64,000 nt of DNA from Porites lobata (Eukaryota > Cnidaria > Anthozoa > Scleractinia > Poritidae): positions 1,731,001 to 1,795,000 of the forward strand of contig CALNXK010000024.1 in the NCBI GenBank assembly GCA_942486035.1, read 5' to 3'. Under the pieces are notes generated by a model that made no database searches, was not told the DNA's origin, and was given only the letters and a program-made list of their open reading frames with translations. The position numbers were made by a program, and so were the translations under genes. This document shows positions 34,971-47,833 of this stretch, one piece after another. Position 1 is the first letter of the stretch. Every line of letters starts with the position of its first letter.

Positions 34971-37707
34971 ACAAGAAAAAATGAATAACTGCTCAAACAC
35001 TATGTTTGCATGTATGTTGGATTGTCACGAAGACAGCCCTCCTCCTTGGCTTGAAGACGCATGCGCAATAGAGAAAGCATGCACAGTCAAAACTGTTGTA
35101 ACAAACAATTTTGTGGTGTGCAGGATGTATTAGAATCTTTCGCACATGTAATAAATTTTGATGTCTAGGAAAGTTCAAATCAGGTCTGTAGTGTTCTTTC
35201 AAATCAATCTGTCTTGCTACAAATCAGGTTATTGCAGGTTGCGAAAAAAGTTTGTAGAATGTGGAGAGCAGTTGTACTTGTTTCAACAAAATATGTGCAT
35301 GTTGCCTGTTTTACCGGTTCAAGGCTGTCTCAGTCTTTTGCAGCAAGTACAACGGTTTTTTCTCAAACTGAAGAAGTGTCATAAACCCGAAACGTTTGTT
35401 TAAAAGAAAAAACCATTTGACATTTTTTGGTATTTCTTTACCAGATATCACTTCGTCAGCTGTTGCAGTAAAGGTGTCACGCATTCGTGACGGTTTTTCC
35501 GTTTAACTTTCATAAGTGACAGATCATACGAAAGCCGAGTCCAATAATTGACCACTACAGATAATAGCATAAAGCACCAAAATGCTCTTTGTTTATCAGG
35601 CCAAAATTTTGCAAAAGCATTGTTCTCAGTTTCTCTTGGGGCCATTTTAACTCCCAAGAGAAACTGAAGACAATGTTTATGCAAAATTTTGGGGTGACAA
35701 ACAAAGAGCATTATGGTATGTTATGATATTTTCTGTTGTGGTAAATTGTTTTAATAATTCTTTCAAAATAATTCATACTGCAAAACAAGCTTCCTCGTCG
35801 AATTCACGATATGACGGAATGTTTAGTTTAAATAGCAGTTGTAATCAGCTGAGTGGTATTTTTACTTTTCTTGCCATGTTTTTAGGCAGAAGAGTTTGGC
35901 TTATTTTTTTCTTTGCAAAAAGGTGTTTACGTCATGTTCTACAACTCTTAAACAAACAAACAAACAAAAACCAAACTGATCGATCGATCGCAAGCTTGTC
36001 CCCAGAGTTTCTCGGTTGCCGTCCCTTATTCTGGCGGTAGCCTGTACTTTTGACGTCATTTTACCAGAGATCGCAGATCTCTTCCAAATTATATCAATGC
36101 TAGCTGGTTATGAAGAATCAGCCGGGGGATTTTAGCTAATCAGAAAAGGAGAAATATTTTGAATGAATAAACGATTGTTGGACAGTGGGGGGCGGGGCAC
36201 TGGATAGGGTTGAGCAAAATATCGTGATTTGTCAGTGGCGAGCAGATCAATTATTTACCGAGACACTGACAAACGATAACCGATAACCGAGTTCTATAGT
36301 TGTTTTATCATTCGATCTCCGAGGTTTTTTTTTAATGAATATCTTCGGGAAGCGAAGCGATGTGCTATTTTCACGTAAGAAGGTAAAAAGCGTGGTTTCA
36401 TTTACGCATGAGAAAAATATTATTTCCAATTGGATGACATTACGCATGAGCAGACCATTATTTGTAGGCAGTCATTTGCAGGTGACGTGGTGGGCTCTCG
36501 GCCAATGAAAAGGCACCTTAAAGTATTTACTCCAATATGAATAATCTAAATTAAAAGACTAAAAGCAATTTTTTTTTGTTCTTTTCAAAAGACATCCAGA
36601 AAGTTATCGCAAGTAGAAGGTTCCTTTTAAAAAGAAAAGCCGTAATTAGCTTTTTGGACCACCAGAAAACCACTAGCTGGCATTCAGTGACGCTAACACT
36701 CGTGACGTCATCAATGCTAGGATAAGACGCTCTTCAAAATACTAAACTTGGAGGGCCAGTTATTTAAACGGAGTTAACCAATGCTTAGCAAAACCGTGTT
36801 GTAAGTCATTTTCAGTTTGCCCAACGCTTTTATCTAAACACCATTTGTCGCGAACAGTTTCATTAAAGCATTATAGAGTAGATTAGAAAAGTATTTATCT
36901 TCTTAAATTGACCCACTAAGGAAGAGATCTGGAGGTCAAAAGATTTCTTAAACAGCGGTCTAAGTTAGACTTCGTTTAAACAACGGACCAAATGATTTCC
37001 CTGAAAAAATTCCTTCCCTCTCCCCAAAATCACTCAACAAATATTTTATTAAACTTGCTTCCAGCCTTATAGTTTCACATGCTTTCCACATCGTATGTAA
37101 ACAATAATTTAAGAAAAGTAAATTGTAAGCTTACCCTAGAGAGAATCTAATTTGGTTACTGCTCATTAAGGGAGAAGGAGTCAGACATAAAGCCATATTT
37201 GCAGACAGCTGTTAAGACATTTTTAAACGTGTCTCTCTGGCAATTAAACATATGTCGTTAATATTATCGCCCTGAAAAACAGACATCGGATTAAACTGGT
37301 TTAACTGACCGCGAGTTTAAAGCCGAAAAGAAAGAAAAAAAGATTTTATTACATACTTTTAAAACTGGTAACGCCTCCTTAAGGACAGAAATACCATTTT
37401 TAATACTATTTTAATTCATGGGAATTTGTTTTAATTTTTTGGAAGCTAGGTTATTAACGTGGTAATTAATACATCGGTGTATATGTTATTAACCGGAGTT
37501 TGATGTTCTGTCAAATGCCTGTGCCAGAAGCGACGTATATACCCAAAGATCGACAAAGATATTCATACATAATTAAAATTTAATTTTGTAGTAAACTGGT
37601 GGTATTTGAAAACAGCTATCACTTTACCTGAAACGGGTTAACAGCATTTGTCAAGTTCTTCCTGTTTTTTTACAGAGTTCTTCGAACGTTTCTCCAATCG
37701 ATCGGTG
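34971..37707. other. Intergenic between MRPS5 and the matrix-protein gene
   Basis: Contains the MRPS5 3' UTR with AATAAA at 35150, the foldback at 35576-35717, a copy of the 20690 repeat family in reverse near 36745-36965, and a TTTTTTTACAG acceptor-like site at about 37676 that may begin the 5' UTR exon of the next gene. No other exon was recognised. Confidence 0.55.
35576..35717. repeat. Hairpin element with 65-bp arms
   Basis: Left arm from ACCAAAATGCTCTTTGTTTA (35576) to TTCTCTTGGG (35640); right arm 35653-35717 is its imperfect reverse complement (CCCAAGAGAA to GCATTATGGT). The spacer is only 12 bp. Confidence 0.85.
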
Positions 37708-40700
37708 ATGTTCTCTTCTTCCTCAATCAGCTTGTCTCTCCTCATTCCGTTGTTTTCAGTGATCAGACCCGATGCGGCTATTGCTCAACTGGAGGGTTAG
37801 TTTCCCTTACATTTATTTCAGTTTGGTCAGGTTGTTCGTAAACGTAGCCTTTGTTGCTTTGTATCAATGATAAAATTATAAAGAGATCTAAAGATTCTCG
37901 TCCTCCCCGCATAGCAACCTAGGTTCGGGGGATATGATAGAGAATGCACAATTATATAAGAACTGCTTAAAAAATTTGAAAAAAAATTAAGCGCATGAGG
38001 TAAGCTATGAATGTAAACCATGCTTTTTGTTAATTAGTTTTGAAATATCACAAAAACTACAATTTACAAAAATTTAACATTAAATCGTAGATTATCAGAC
38101 CTATACTGTTTGCCGAAAAAAAAAAAAAACAAGAAAAGAAAGAGAAAATCGTTGTGTTGTGTTCACGCCCTCGATAAAACGTTAAATGAGAAAGTTTTCG
38201 TGCAGTGACGATTTTTTTTTTAACATGAATCGATCATGCAGCCTTCCGTCCACGAAACCACAGAATTCGTTTATTCATCAGCGTCCTATTGTCTAAAAAA
38301 TTATGCCCTATCAAAAAAAGCTAAAAAATATAGGGATTTGTGTGGACGGGTACTTATAGATTAGCAAAAAAAAAAGCAATTTTCCACGTACATCTCACTT
38401 TTTGATACATTTCTTTGCCGTCCAGATGCGGTTTCAAAAGTATCCGGATTCATGTGAACGGGACCTGAACCTTTTTCCCTCTTGGCGTTTTCGTTCTGTC
38501 CTCAACGTTGTTGCTTACGCGCCCTATTGATATTCGCGGTGAGTTGCTCCCGCAATTCTCCATTTTTCTTTCTCCTGACTTTTTATTTTTGCACGTTTTA
38601 GAATTTACCACCATGTATCACACCAGTCTTCGTCAAGATGTTTTTATGAAGGAAGAGTACCATTACTTAAACGTGTCTAAAGTTGGAACATTTACAGTGT
38701 ACCACAGCCTTGACTGCACCTTTGAATGCCTTGGTAATCCTTCCTGTTTGTCCTTCAACCTGGCAGCTTACAAAGGAGCAGATGGAAAGTTTCTGTGTGA
38801 GTTGTTACCGTCAGAAAAGTACAGCAATCCTGAGGAGTATAAAAGAAATGACAGTTTTCGTCACTTTTCCGTCAAGGTGGGGTTAATTCTTTGTATAAAG
38901 TTTAAAGAAAGATATTTTTTATATATCAGGTCTACGCGATTTTAATAATGTGTCTTGAAATATAAGATACTTTCGTGTAAACGTAAAACTCGGCGCCGTA
39001 ATTCTTTATAAAATTAAGGTTCTTTATATAGAATATCAGCTAAGACATCGAACAGGAACTGGCGTAAAAGTGACTGACGATAAGACGTCGGAGTTATTCA
39101 GTCCAATGTCACTTTCTCCCTATTTTCTTGCCTCAACACTTAACCGAGGAACAAAATTACCTTAATGAAAAGAAATCATATGACATCAAAATTTTTTATT
39201 ATTATTTCAGACTCCTTGCATGTCATCACCGTGCCAGAACGGAGGCACCTGTGTAGCGAACTACAAATATCACACGTTTGACTGCCGTTGCAAGGAAGGG
39301 TTTTATGGAGAATTCTGTGAAGGTAATTGATGTACCGCCGCCCTGTACATCAGTTCAAGGCAGCATAAATAGTAAAGCCGTCGTCCCTGATATTTAAAGC
39401 CTATAGTCAGGTGTGCAACGTGCAAACAATCTTCTCTTGGCGTCTTTTTATCCTAGGCCTGCTTTGGTGCATCTGTAGATTAATTTGTCTTACTCTCAAA
39501 AGTCGATTTCTCTCTTGTCACCACCCAGCCGAAATCGATCAAGCGGAACAAAACCGGCGCTGACATGACCGTCGAAGTTTGAATCATTTTCTTTCCAACA
39601 AAAACTGTTGAACTTCCCCGTCAAGTTCACCTGTGGCTTTCTCTCCTCCCCCCTTCTTTTGCTTTTCTTCCTCCGTCCTTTTCTACTTCGCTTCATTTTA
39701 ACAATTTAAAAGAAAACTGATGACGTCACAAGTGGTACAAGAAAGGTGGCTAAAGAAACGGGCGGTTAGAGTAGCTGGATGTGGTGTGAATCTGTTAACC
39801 CAAACGTAGTCTGTCTCATAACCTGCGTAGCAGGCGTTAAAAGGGGAAGGGGAATGGGGAATTTGGGCGCGCGAGGGAGAAAGGAACGCCTGCAAGGACG
39901 CCATTGTTTTCTCCATTTTTCACGCTCAGATTCTGAGCGTGAAAATAGTGACTGGTCAGAATTAATTAAATGTCAATCTTCGACTTAATGCCTTTTTCTG
40001 ATTGGTTGAAATCAACATCACGCCATTGAGTAACTAAACATATGTCATTAGTGAAGCGTGATGAGATTTCTCTACGGTAATTCATCGTTAGAAGGCATCA
40101 TTTTCAGCTTAAAAGGAGAATAGAAAATAGCAGTTAAAGAACCGTGTGAAGGAAAAGGCCTGTCAGCAGATGAGTTTTACACACTGGTTCTGAAAAGTAT
40201 CATCTCCCAACGGCTTGTCGGTTTTACTCGCCAGAAGAAAGAAAGGAAAAATCATGCTGCCTGTGTGCTTGTTATCTGCTGTCAAGAGCCATAATAGGAC
40301 AGGTCCTATTATGGCTCTTGCTGCTGTTTGACCCTCGTTATCAACGGCAAAGACGAAGCGAGCCACAACTTTTGGCGATTTTTGCTTGAGGACTTCTTCT
40401 TGCCGGTTATAAAACCGCCAGGAACTTACTGTAACAATAAATTGTTGCCTTCTTGCAGATCTGCGAAGTTCAGCTCTTCTTGCCCCGCCACCAGTGTTCT
40501 TTTGTGTGCTCCGCTGAATCCAATTCGTCCTGATAGAAATTCAAAGAGTGCGTGACGGCAAAGTGTTTAAATTTTTGTTAGACAAACATTGCATTGACTA
40601 AGTTGCGAAGAGCCGTTACATTTCTTATTAAATAGTTTTCCTGCCCGATTCCTTCAGCAACAACTTGAATAGATTTATCCTGGATTTTATGTAACTCGGC

Positions 40701-43700
40701 ACGCGTCGTTGCAACTTTCAAGGAAGATTCCTTCGATGGACGACCGCATTTGAACTTTTTTTATAGTACCTTTACTTTCGATTTCTTTTTTTAGGAAAAT
40801 AAAAGAAAAACAGTGCGAGATATAGAAATACGACTAGAATACGTGCATCGCGACCAGACTTATTTGACAGCTAGTCATTCACAGTTGCGTTATATTTGTT
40901 ATTTTTTTTAACTAGTAGGCGGGATGGCGAAAACAATGGCTTCCTTGCGGGCGTTCCCCTCCTCCCTCCTCCCTCGCGCGTGGTCTTGCGCCTTAATTCC
41001 CTTTCCCTTCCCTTTCGAACGCCTGCCACGCAGCTTATCTGTCTCACATAAAAAGGCAAAGACCCGTAAAAGGAAAGTGGGTAACCTGTGGTTTGAATGT
41101 TGTCTTGTCCTTTATCCCCCCTCCTCCCTTAATTATCGGTTCTTGGTAAAGTAAGAGAAAATCTAAGTTGAGTTTGTGTTTCAAATTTTTTTCAGTTGCA
41201 AAGTCATGTCAAGTCCTTTATGATCAGCTCAAGGAAAAGTGAGTATCGCTACTGATTTAAAGAATAATAAAATTATATACGAAAAAATAAAATATAGAGT
41301 CCCGATGAGGCTGTTCGTACACTATGAAACAGCCAAAAGTTTTAGTCATGAAGCGTAAAAAAGAAAAATTTTTAATCGTTTTAGTAAAAAAGTTGACCGT
41401 AAAAAGTTTTCTAGCAACAGTTTGTTGTACAGAGAGTTTTGATATTAGGACCACACGCGATGTGTATCATGGCTGATGCATCTTTTCAACCTTTGTTTCC
41501 ATCCGTAGCAAGGTTCTTTGTGCCCACCGAGTTAAAGGAACTGTGTCAGGAAATTTATCAATAGTAATAGCCTGCGTAGTAGTCCTATCCTTTTCGTTTA
41601 AGACAAGTGCCTCAAGCACTAAAAGATGCGCGAGGGCATTGGGCACTGGGCGTCTCGTTTCTACCTCTTGGCTCAAAGGAAACGCAGACGACTGCTACGC
41701 AGGATACCGCGGTGGCAACTGCCATTAAACTGATTGAAACATAACCTTATCGGTAACCATGCACTTAAAACATTAATAGAAGGTATAAGAACAGGAAATA
41801 CAAAATAAAGGCACGGATGAAAAAGCTTTTACATGTAAAAGGTTTAAAACGTTTTGCAACTGCAAGAAGGGCTTGGACGCTCCGCAAGGGCCAACATCCG
41901 CGAAGGAGTACTTTTCTAACGCCGATCTATATATATATTTTCGCTCGAACACTTTCGAATTTGGTGCTTAAATGTTTATTAGATCCCAAATACGCATGTT
42001 TTAAACGACTAGGCTGCTTGAAATGATGAACTTGTTTTGGTCGAGCGGTCAATGCCAGTCACGGCTTCTTTGAAGTTTGACGACTTCGAAGCCCGATTTA
42101 CGTGGTTTATTTTTCACTTCCCCAACGTATTTTACGACTTCCAGATCGAGTAATAAATAAATATCGTAAGTATAACCATACATTTAGAGAAAGTAATCGT
42201 TAACTTTGTCTAGTTTTCCTTTTCGCTGAAAATTAACGATTATGGATATGATTTTTGGTCGCGATTTGGGGGCCTGGGAACGAAAAAACAAATTAGAGGC
42301 AAATGACACGTAATTTTTTGGCATGGGAAATTATGGGATTTTTAGGAGTATTATGAAAGTTCAACATCCAAAAGGTCTACTTGCCATAAAATAGCACTCC
42401 AGGGCAAATTGTCTCTGAGATATTAGCCCAGTTATGCTCTGATGACTCCATTATCATAGATCCTTCTAAATTTGACTTAGTTTATAACATTAGAACCGAG
42501 TCAAATTTAGAAGAATATGTATGGAGCGACCAGAGCAAAACGGGACTAGTATCTACGAGACAATTCGCCCCAGAAGGCTAGTTTTTGTAGGCCTTTCAGA
42601 TGTTGTTCATTCAAAATATCCCAATAAATTTTATAATTTCCAAAAATTGATTTTATGACGTCATCACTTTAAAACTCGATGTCCCTTTCCCCTTCCTTCT
42701 GAACACCTGCTACTCTGGTTACTAAAGTCATCTTGTATGAACGAACTTAATTCGCTCAGAACACATTATTAAGGAACATTCCATTTTTTTCTCCGACAGT
42801 TAAGAGCTGGAAAAATTAAAATGAGATTTCATTTTGTACAGGTTGAACGTGACTCAGTTAGTCACTCTCCTCCTTGACTCCAAACTAGTTTCAGTTCTCT
42901 GTCACTTTGGAAATTTTGGATGCGGAGATGGAGGATGGACACCGGTCATGAAGATGGACGGCAACAAGGTAAAACATGTGTACTTTTTCCCTTAGTTTGG
43001 CAACGAGCGTGGAAAAGAAAGTGTTATAATTAGACACAGGTTTGCTTTTGTCACTGAAAGGATTAAATTAACTGCAAAAACCGTGCACAAAGATCCTGCT
43101 AGTTGTAAACGTTGGATCTCCAGAAAAGAGATCTAATCAGCCAAAATATAAAGAACCAAGAACGAGAAGTCCAAAGACTACTGCAAAGCTGATTTAAAAC
43201 GTGTATTGTTTTTTACACTCCTCTAACCGTTGCAAATGAAGACGTCTTTAAGCAACCGCCTTTTGTTGCTTACAGACGTAGCTCTAATCTTCGTGACCTT
43301 TTAGTTAAAGCACAGTTACCCGTTATCTCCACCGATCCGGCATTTTCCGCCAGGCTCCTTCCGCTTTGGACAGAATTGTGTCACTTGTCCATACATTACC
43401 AACGGCCTCACAAGTTATACCTTTTACGCTACAGGTGAAACACGCTCCATCACTTCACACATTACTTCTAACACTAAAAATGTGATCTACATCGTAACGT
43501 AATGTAACCGTTGTAATTTACACTATATAGGTGAAACTAAGCGACGTCTCAAGCACAGATTTAACGAAAACAGACGTGCAGTCGACAAAACTAACATTAA
43601 ATCTAAACCCACCACTGTTTCTGAACACTTTCTCTCTCACTCTAACAATTCTCATACTGACATGCAGTTAATCCCACTAGAGAAAATTCGTTCTTCACGT

Positions 43701-46006
43701 GACTCAGTTCGTAAGGCCAGGGAGTGACATTTGATAGATAAGGCCATGACTCTTGAACCTCATGGCCTGAACCGCCGTTACGAATTATTGTAATCCATAT
43801 CCTTAGTATTTTTTCCTTTCCAGTTTTTATGTTGTACGTCATTTCCGCCTCTCCCTTTTAAACAATTTTTATTGTGACATTCTCCATCTATATAACATTG
43901 TGATTCCTACATAAGTTCAGTAACATCTGTAAACCTGAAGAAGGCTGGTATTGCCAGCCGAAATATTCTTATAAAAAACAATACACGTTGATTTAAATCA
44001 GCTTTGCAGTACTCTTTGGACTCCTCGTTCTTGCCTCTGTCAGCAATAATTCTCAATCATCCTAACCTGCGAATACAGCCGTTTCTTCTTGCTCTCCGCC
44101 GCTAGGGACGTTTCGCCAGGAGGAATTCTGCGCCGCAGGGACATAAATTCCATACTGATGAGTAAAATCTGTCTGGAATCTGGTCAGGAGCTCTGATTGG
44201 TCAGCATAGTAGTTATATTGTTTTACCTATTGTTTACGAATGACAGACAAAAGATAGAAGGTCACAAGGGTCAAATATAAACGGGGTAGTAAACGTGACG
44301 AATATATTTTCTCTAGAAATAGTAGCTGAGTTTTGCTGGAGCTTGTTCCCAGTAGAACACAAAACTTAACTATAATCGACCAAGAGAAACATAAAATCCA
44401 GCAAATTTACATTTGGAACCCCATGACTACAGAATTTGTTATGTAAACATTGATTTACGTCATCAGTATAGAATTACTGTCACTGAGGCGCAGACGTTCC
44501 TCCTGGCGAAACGTCCTTAGCAAGGAGAAACGGCTGTATTCGCAGGCTACAATTATCCCCGAAAAATGCGAAAGAATATCTCGGCGATTAATGAAAAAAT
44601 AAATAAATAAATAAACTACGAATTTCGAATGTGCAGCGGATGAATGAAAAAGCAATTGCTTTACACTTTCTCTGTCGAATTTTTTTTAACATTCCTTTTT
44701 ACTAGACGAGTGAATGGGAATTAACAAAGTTTAGGGAGTCGATTATCATGTAAAGCCGACATAGTTACATCCCCTGTTTGCAGATTCACGCCGCTGAGTA
44801 CAGTTGAATCTTTGCTTAAGGGCACTGACCTTCCTTGTCCGACGGACACTCAGTCTGAGACATTTTTGTTTTCATAAGTTTGATTTCATTTACCATTTTA
44901 GTAAAAATTCGGCAAGGATGTACTAAGTAATTAAAAATAATTAGATGATGGGAGTGTCTTCCTTTTTTTCTGTTGAGAAAGCTTCGTGCCCAAGGAAAAC
45001 ATTGTTGCCAAATGGCGCCCACGAAAACGCCATTTTCAGCGTGATTTAAACACAATTTTTTGTATATAAAATTTCAACAAGAGTCTTGGATCCTGCTTTC
45101 AGAAAGCCCATCAAATTACAGTGAAGTTTACTGGAGGCTCGACCTTACCATATATTTGAAAATTTCTCGCCTGATTCTTTCTAGTAACTTAGTAACCAAA
45201 GCCGCAAACGATGACCCTTTTGACTTAACGTTCGATATGAAGAAATCTGATCATGTGATTTTTAGACAAACCAAAGCAGAATAATAATGTAATTAAAAAC
45301 AATGTCAGTCTATTTCTTCTATCAAGAAGACAACCTTGTTCCCAGGATCCTCTCGTACTCCCACCGGGAGATGAGTAGGAGCGGAGCCAGGGAACGAGGG
45401 TAGGCCAATTAACAAACCATACGTAAATCTAATAACTCTTTACCTATGCTAGAGATTGTATTTTTGTTATGAATTTTAACACAGCAAACGTTTCACTACG
45501 ACTCCAGTCTCTGGAGAAGCAAAAATGCCTTTAAACTTGACGGAGGGAAGACTGGGTTTGACTCACAGGAGACCAAACTTCCCTCCTACTGGAACACATC
45601 CTTCTCCAAGATCTGCCTCGGTATGAAGATCGGTCAGCAGATCAGGTTTATTGTCATCAACCAACAGGCGAACTCCTTGTACTCTCTGATCGCTGATGGG
45701 CAATACCGCAACACCTCACTGGGTCGTAAAACGTGGAAGTCACTGATTGGCTCTAAGGCCTCCTTGCAGATTGGTTGTAACAGGGAAGGATTTAACGCTA
45801 AGAGTGACAAGCAGAATTTAGGTAAAGACATGGGCAAAGCAAGAATCGGTATTCTTGGTAACGATGAACACACGTTCTGCGATAAATGTGACTCCAGAAT
45901 TGGGTTTGGTACTGGCGGTTTGCATGATGACAGCAATACATGTGGGAATGAGAATGCCATCACCGGAAAGCATACAAAGGGACTAGGTTACATCCTAGTA
46001 CAGTGA
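37708..46006 (+). CDS. Secreted PAN-like/EGF/fibrinogen-like protein, resembles coral skeletal organic matrix protein 5
   Basis: Six exons in one frame: 37708-37795, 38602-38876, 39211-39322, 41196-41238, 42842-42968, 45485-46006 (TGA), giving 388 residues. Exon 1 is a signal peptide (MFSSSSISLSLLIPLFSVIR). Exon 2 encodes a Cys-containing PAN/apple-like segment. Exon 3 is one EGF-like domain with six cysteines (CQNGGTC, CRCKEGFYGEFC). Exons 4-5 lead into a fibrinogen-like motif (FGCGDGGWTPVMKMDGNK), and exon 6 is a 173-residue Cys/Gly/Asn-rich domain ending GLGYILVQ. The architecture and last exon recall the coral skeletal organic matrix protein 5 family; the secreted location is inferred and biochemical function is unknown. 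AATAAA lies at 46124-46129. Further copies lie downstream (48659, 51852, 62189). Confidence 0.82.
39715..39830 (+). repeat. Intron segment shared with the downstream paralogue
   Basis: ACTGATGACGTCACAAGTGG and the next 80 or so bases recur at 61758-61858. With 40990-41195 matching 61900-62188, this shows that intron 3 of the 37708-46006 gene and the sequence before the 62189 exon are copies of one ancestral intron. Confidence 0.8.
40283..40320. repeat. Perfect 18-bp inverted repeat, 2-nt loop
   Basis: CAAGAGCCATAATAGGAC (40283-40300) and GTCCTATTATGGCTCTTG (40303-40320) are exact reverse complements separated by AG. It lies in intron 3 of the matrix-protein gene. Confidence 0.9.
41533..41880 (+). 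repeat. Dispersed repeat (GGAACTGTGTCA type), copy 3, split by a foldback
   Basis: Begins AAAGGAACTGTGTCAGG and has ATTAATAGAAGGTATAAG and GGCACGGATGA. It is interrupted at about 41570-41706 by a foldback whose ends read GCCTGCGTAGTAGTC and, reversed, CCTGCGTAGCAGTCGTC. Confidence 0.7.
42340..42640. repeat. Large imperfect hairpin element
   Basis: Core arms 42403 onward (GGCAAATTGTCTCTGAGATA) and, reversed from 42569, GGCGAATTGTCTCGTAGATA, both including CTTCTAAATTTGACT near the centre. Weaker pairing extends outward on both sides. Intron 4 of the matrix-protein gene. Confidence 0.7.
43151..44033 (+). pseudogene. Decayed Penelope-like retroelement with GIY-YIG domain
   Basis: The plus strand encodes a Cys-rich linker (NCVTCPYITNG), a GIY-YIG-type core (NVIYIVT, stop, CNRCNLHYIGETKRRLKHR) and a C-terminal part (KPTTVSEHFLSHSNN, IRSSRDSVRKARE, stop). 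This order is typical of the endonuclease end of Penelope-like elements. Two in-frame stops and the lack of a reverse transcriptase make it a relic. Its ends are inverted copies of about 60 bp: left from 43151 (AAGAACGAGAAGTCCAAAGA), right reversed from 44033 (AAGAACGAGGAGTCCAAAGA). The tail CCTGAAGAAGGCTGG near 43937 resembles a retroelement 3' end. It lies in intron 5 of the matrix-protein gene. Confidence 0.7.
44063..44550. mobile_element. MITE, 488 bp, with about 60-bp inverted ends
   Basis: Left TAACCTGCGAATACAGCCGT and right reversed GTAGCCTGCGAATACAGCCG, both continuing TTTCT(T/C)CTTGCT and then GGACGTTTCGCCAGGAGGAA. Interior non-coding. It follows the Penelope relic in intron 5 of the matrix-protein gene. 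Confidence 0.8.
45340..45404. repeat. Short hairpin repeat, CCTTGTTCCCAGG type
   Basis: Ends CTTGTTCCCAGGATCCTCTC and, reversed, CCTCGTTCCCTGGCTCCGCTCC, with ACTCCCACCGGGAGATGAGT at the centre. It lies just before the last exon of the matrix-protein gene. Confidence 0.55.
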
Positions 46007-46036
46007 GACGGTAGTACCAAGTTCACTCTAAAAAGC

Positions 46037-47832
46037 TTAAAGTCCTTTGAAAATCATGTTAACTTAGCAATTTTGGCAGTCGACTCTTGTCTTTATGATA
46101 ACTGGCCACCGATGCCCCGTTTAAATAAAAGTCACTAAATAAATTTTTTAGTTCTGCAGACGCAATCGTAGCAAAGAGGACTATATATATATCTTTGCTT
46201 AACATGTGCATCAGTTATTAATACCGTAAATCACAATAGATAACAATGGATAAGTGTAGTGTTTTTCATTAGGGTACTGAACAAGTGGTGTGACAAAACA
46301 GGTTGAGCAAGTTAAGCTCCGTTAAGTTTCCTGGCCCCAGAAAGAATTGTAATAGGGTCTGGAATGGAAGGGCGGGGGGGGGGCGGTCTGGATCACGAAT
46401 CACGGGTTAAATAATTTCCGTACATTCATGAATCACGCTACCTTTTAGAGTCCGTCACGAATCACGAACTGATCAAGTCTATCAATGACCGCTTAGTGTG
46501 GTTGCCGGACTTGAACTACTGTATTGGAAAGAGTTGGTCTGAAATGACCCCGGTTTGTTGGAAGGAAACAAAAAGTATGTATGGTGATCAAACTTACGAT
46601 TCTATACTTGTCTGTTTGAGCGAATAAAGGAAGACAAAATTGTATCTATTCTTTATTTTAGTTCGATTTAATTGTTATAATAATGCTAATAAGACTTTCA
46701 CTTTTTTTTATAATATCAATTATCTCCCTTCATCCAACATCGCAAAAATGTTATAATAGACTTTACTCACGATGCTCGGCATCTTTTTTGCAAGCGCTTT
46801 AATTTAGGATTGTTGGGATAAAAGCAATGCTACGTAGTATTTCAAACAAGTGATACATTTTGTCAATACGAGTAATCGCGGTCAAAAGCGAGGCGAACAT
46901 TCTAGCCTTGAAAAATGCATAATTAGAAATTCGACAAGTTTTACGCCATTATAACATTAACTTCACATAAGAATCTAAAGGTTAGTTTAAACTGTTGTTA
47001 TAATTTAGACGTGGCTTGTATTGTTGCTCAGTAATTAAAAAAAAAAACTTGGAAATGTGACGTTTCTGTTTTCTTTTCTTTCTGATTCTCTAACCCTAAC
47101 ATTATGAAGCGAAACTTTTATAGAATCGATCATCCTGTGGCAAGAGAGCTTCCTCTAGTCATGTCCAATACTACCGCACCATTACGGACCGTTAATCAGG
47201 GGAACCCAACGTCAATTTTTGGAAAATAACTTTTCGGAAGACGATTTGAGATCTAGAATTTTCGGAACATTTCTTGTAAAATTTCTTGCCGTCCTGCCTC
47301 TTCTAGGATTTTCGAACATCTAAAAAATGGTATGATTACCCTTTTTTAAAGGATTTTTATCCTCAAAAGGTCACCTAGAATTTTCGGGAGTCTTTTTTCT
47401 GGATGAAATTTTCGAAAAGGTAAGTTTTGATCCCTATAATTTTCGGATCACTAGACTTTTAGCTAGGAAATCCGAACAGATGAAAATTTTTAGGGGATGA
47501 AAATATACCTATATCTACCATTTAAATACTAAAATACGTTCAACAATGCTATGTTTAAGTGGTTTTGGACTATATTCTCGTTGGGTGCCCCTGCTTTAAT
47601 TAAGAGCAGTTGACGGATCGTACGCTCCGCTCCGTATAAACCAAGAAAGCACTTTTCAAGAAGTTGCTTTGTAATTAGAATATTCATACCGGAGGATGGG
47701 TTGCAAGAAACTTTTCATGCGCGATTCCCGGTTACGGTCAAGTCATAATAGTGACTGCGCTATAACTTGAGGTTTTGCTCGAGGCTTCGCCACTCGTGGC
47801 TTCGGCCTTTTGCCGTAGATGACACGGAAATA
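46037..47832 (+). repeat. Segmental duplication, upstream copy
   Basis: From TTAAAGTCCTTTGAAAATCA to GATGACACGGAAATA this segment is nearly identical to 56182-57959. It begins 31 bp after the stop codon of the matrix-protein gene, so it includes that gene's 3' UTR and poly(A) signal. It contains a CAGGGGCACCC-type MITE at 47197-47593. Confidence 0.9.
47197..47593 (+). mobile_element. MITE with CAGGGGCACCCAACG ends, copy 2
   Basis: Starts CAGGGGAACCCAACG and ends CGTTGGGTGCCCCTG; 397 bp, with internal TTTTCGGAAGACGATTTGAG shared with copy 1 at 16334. Carried inside the 1.8-kb duplication. Confidence 0.8.
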
Positions 47833-47833
47833 T

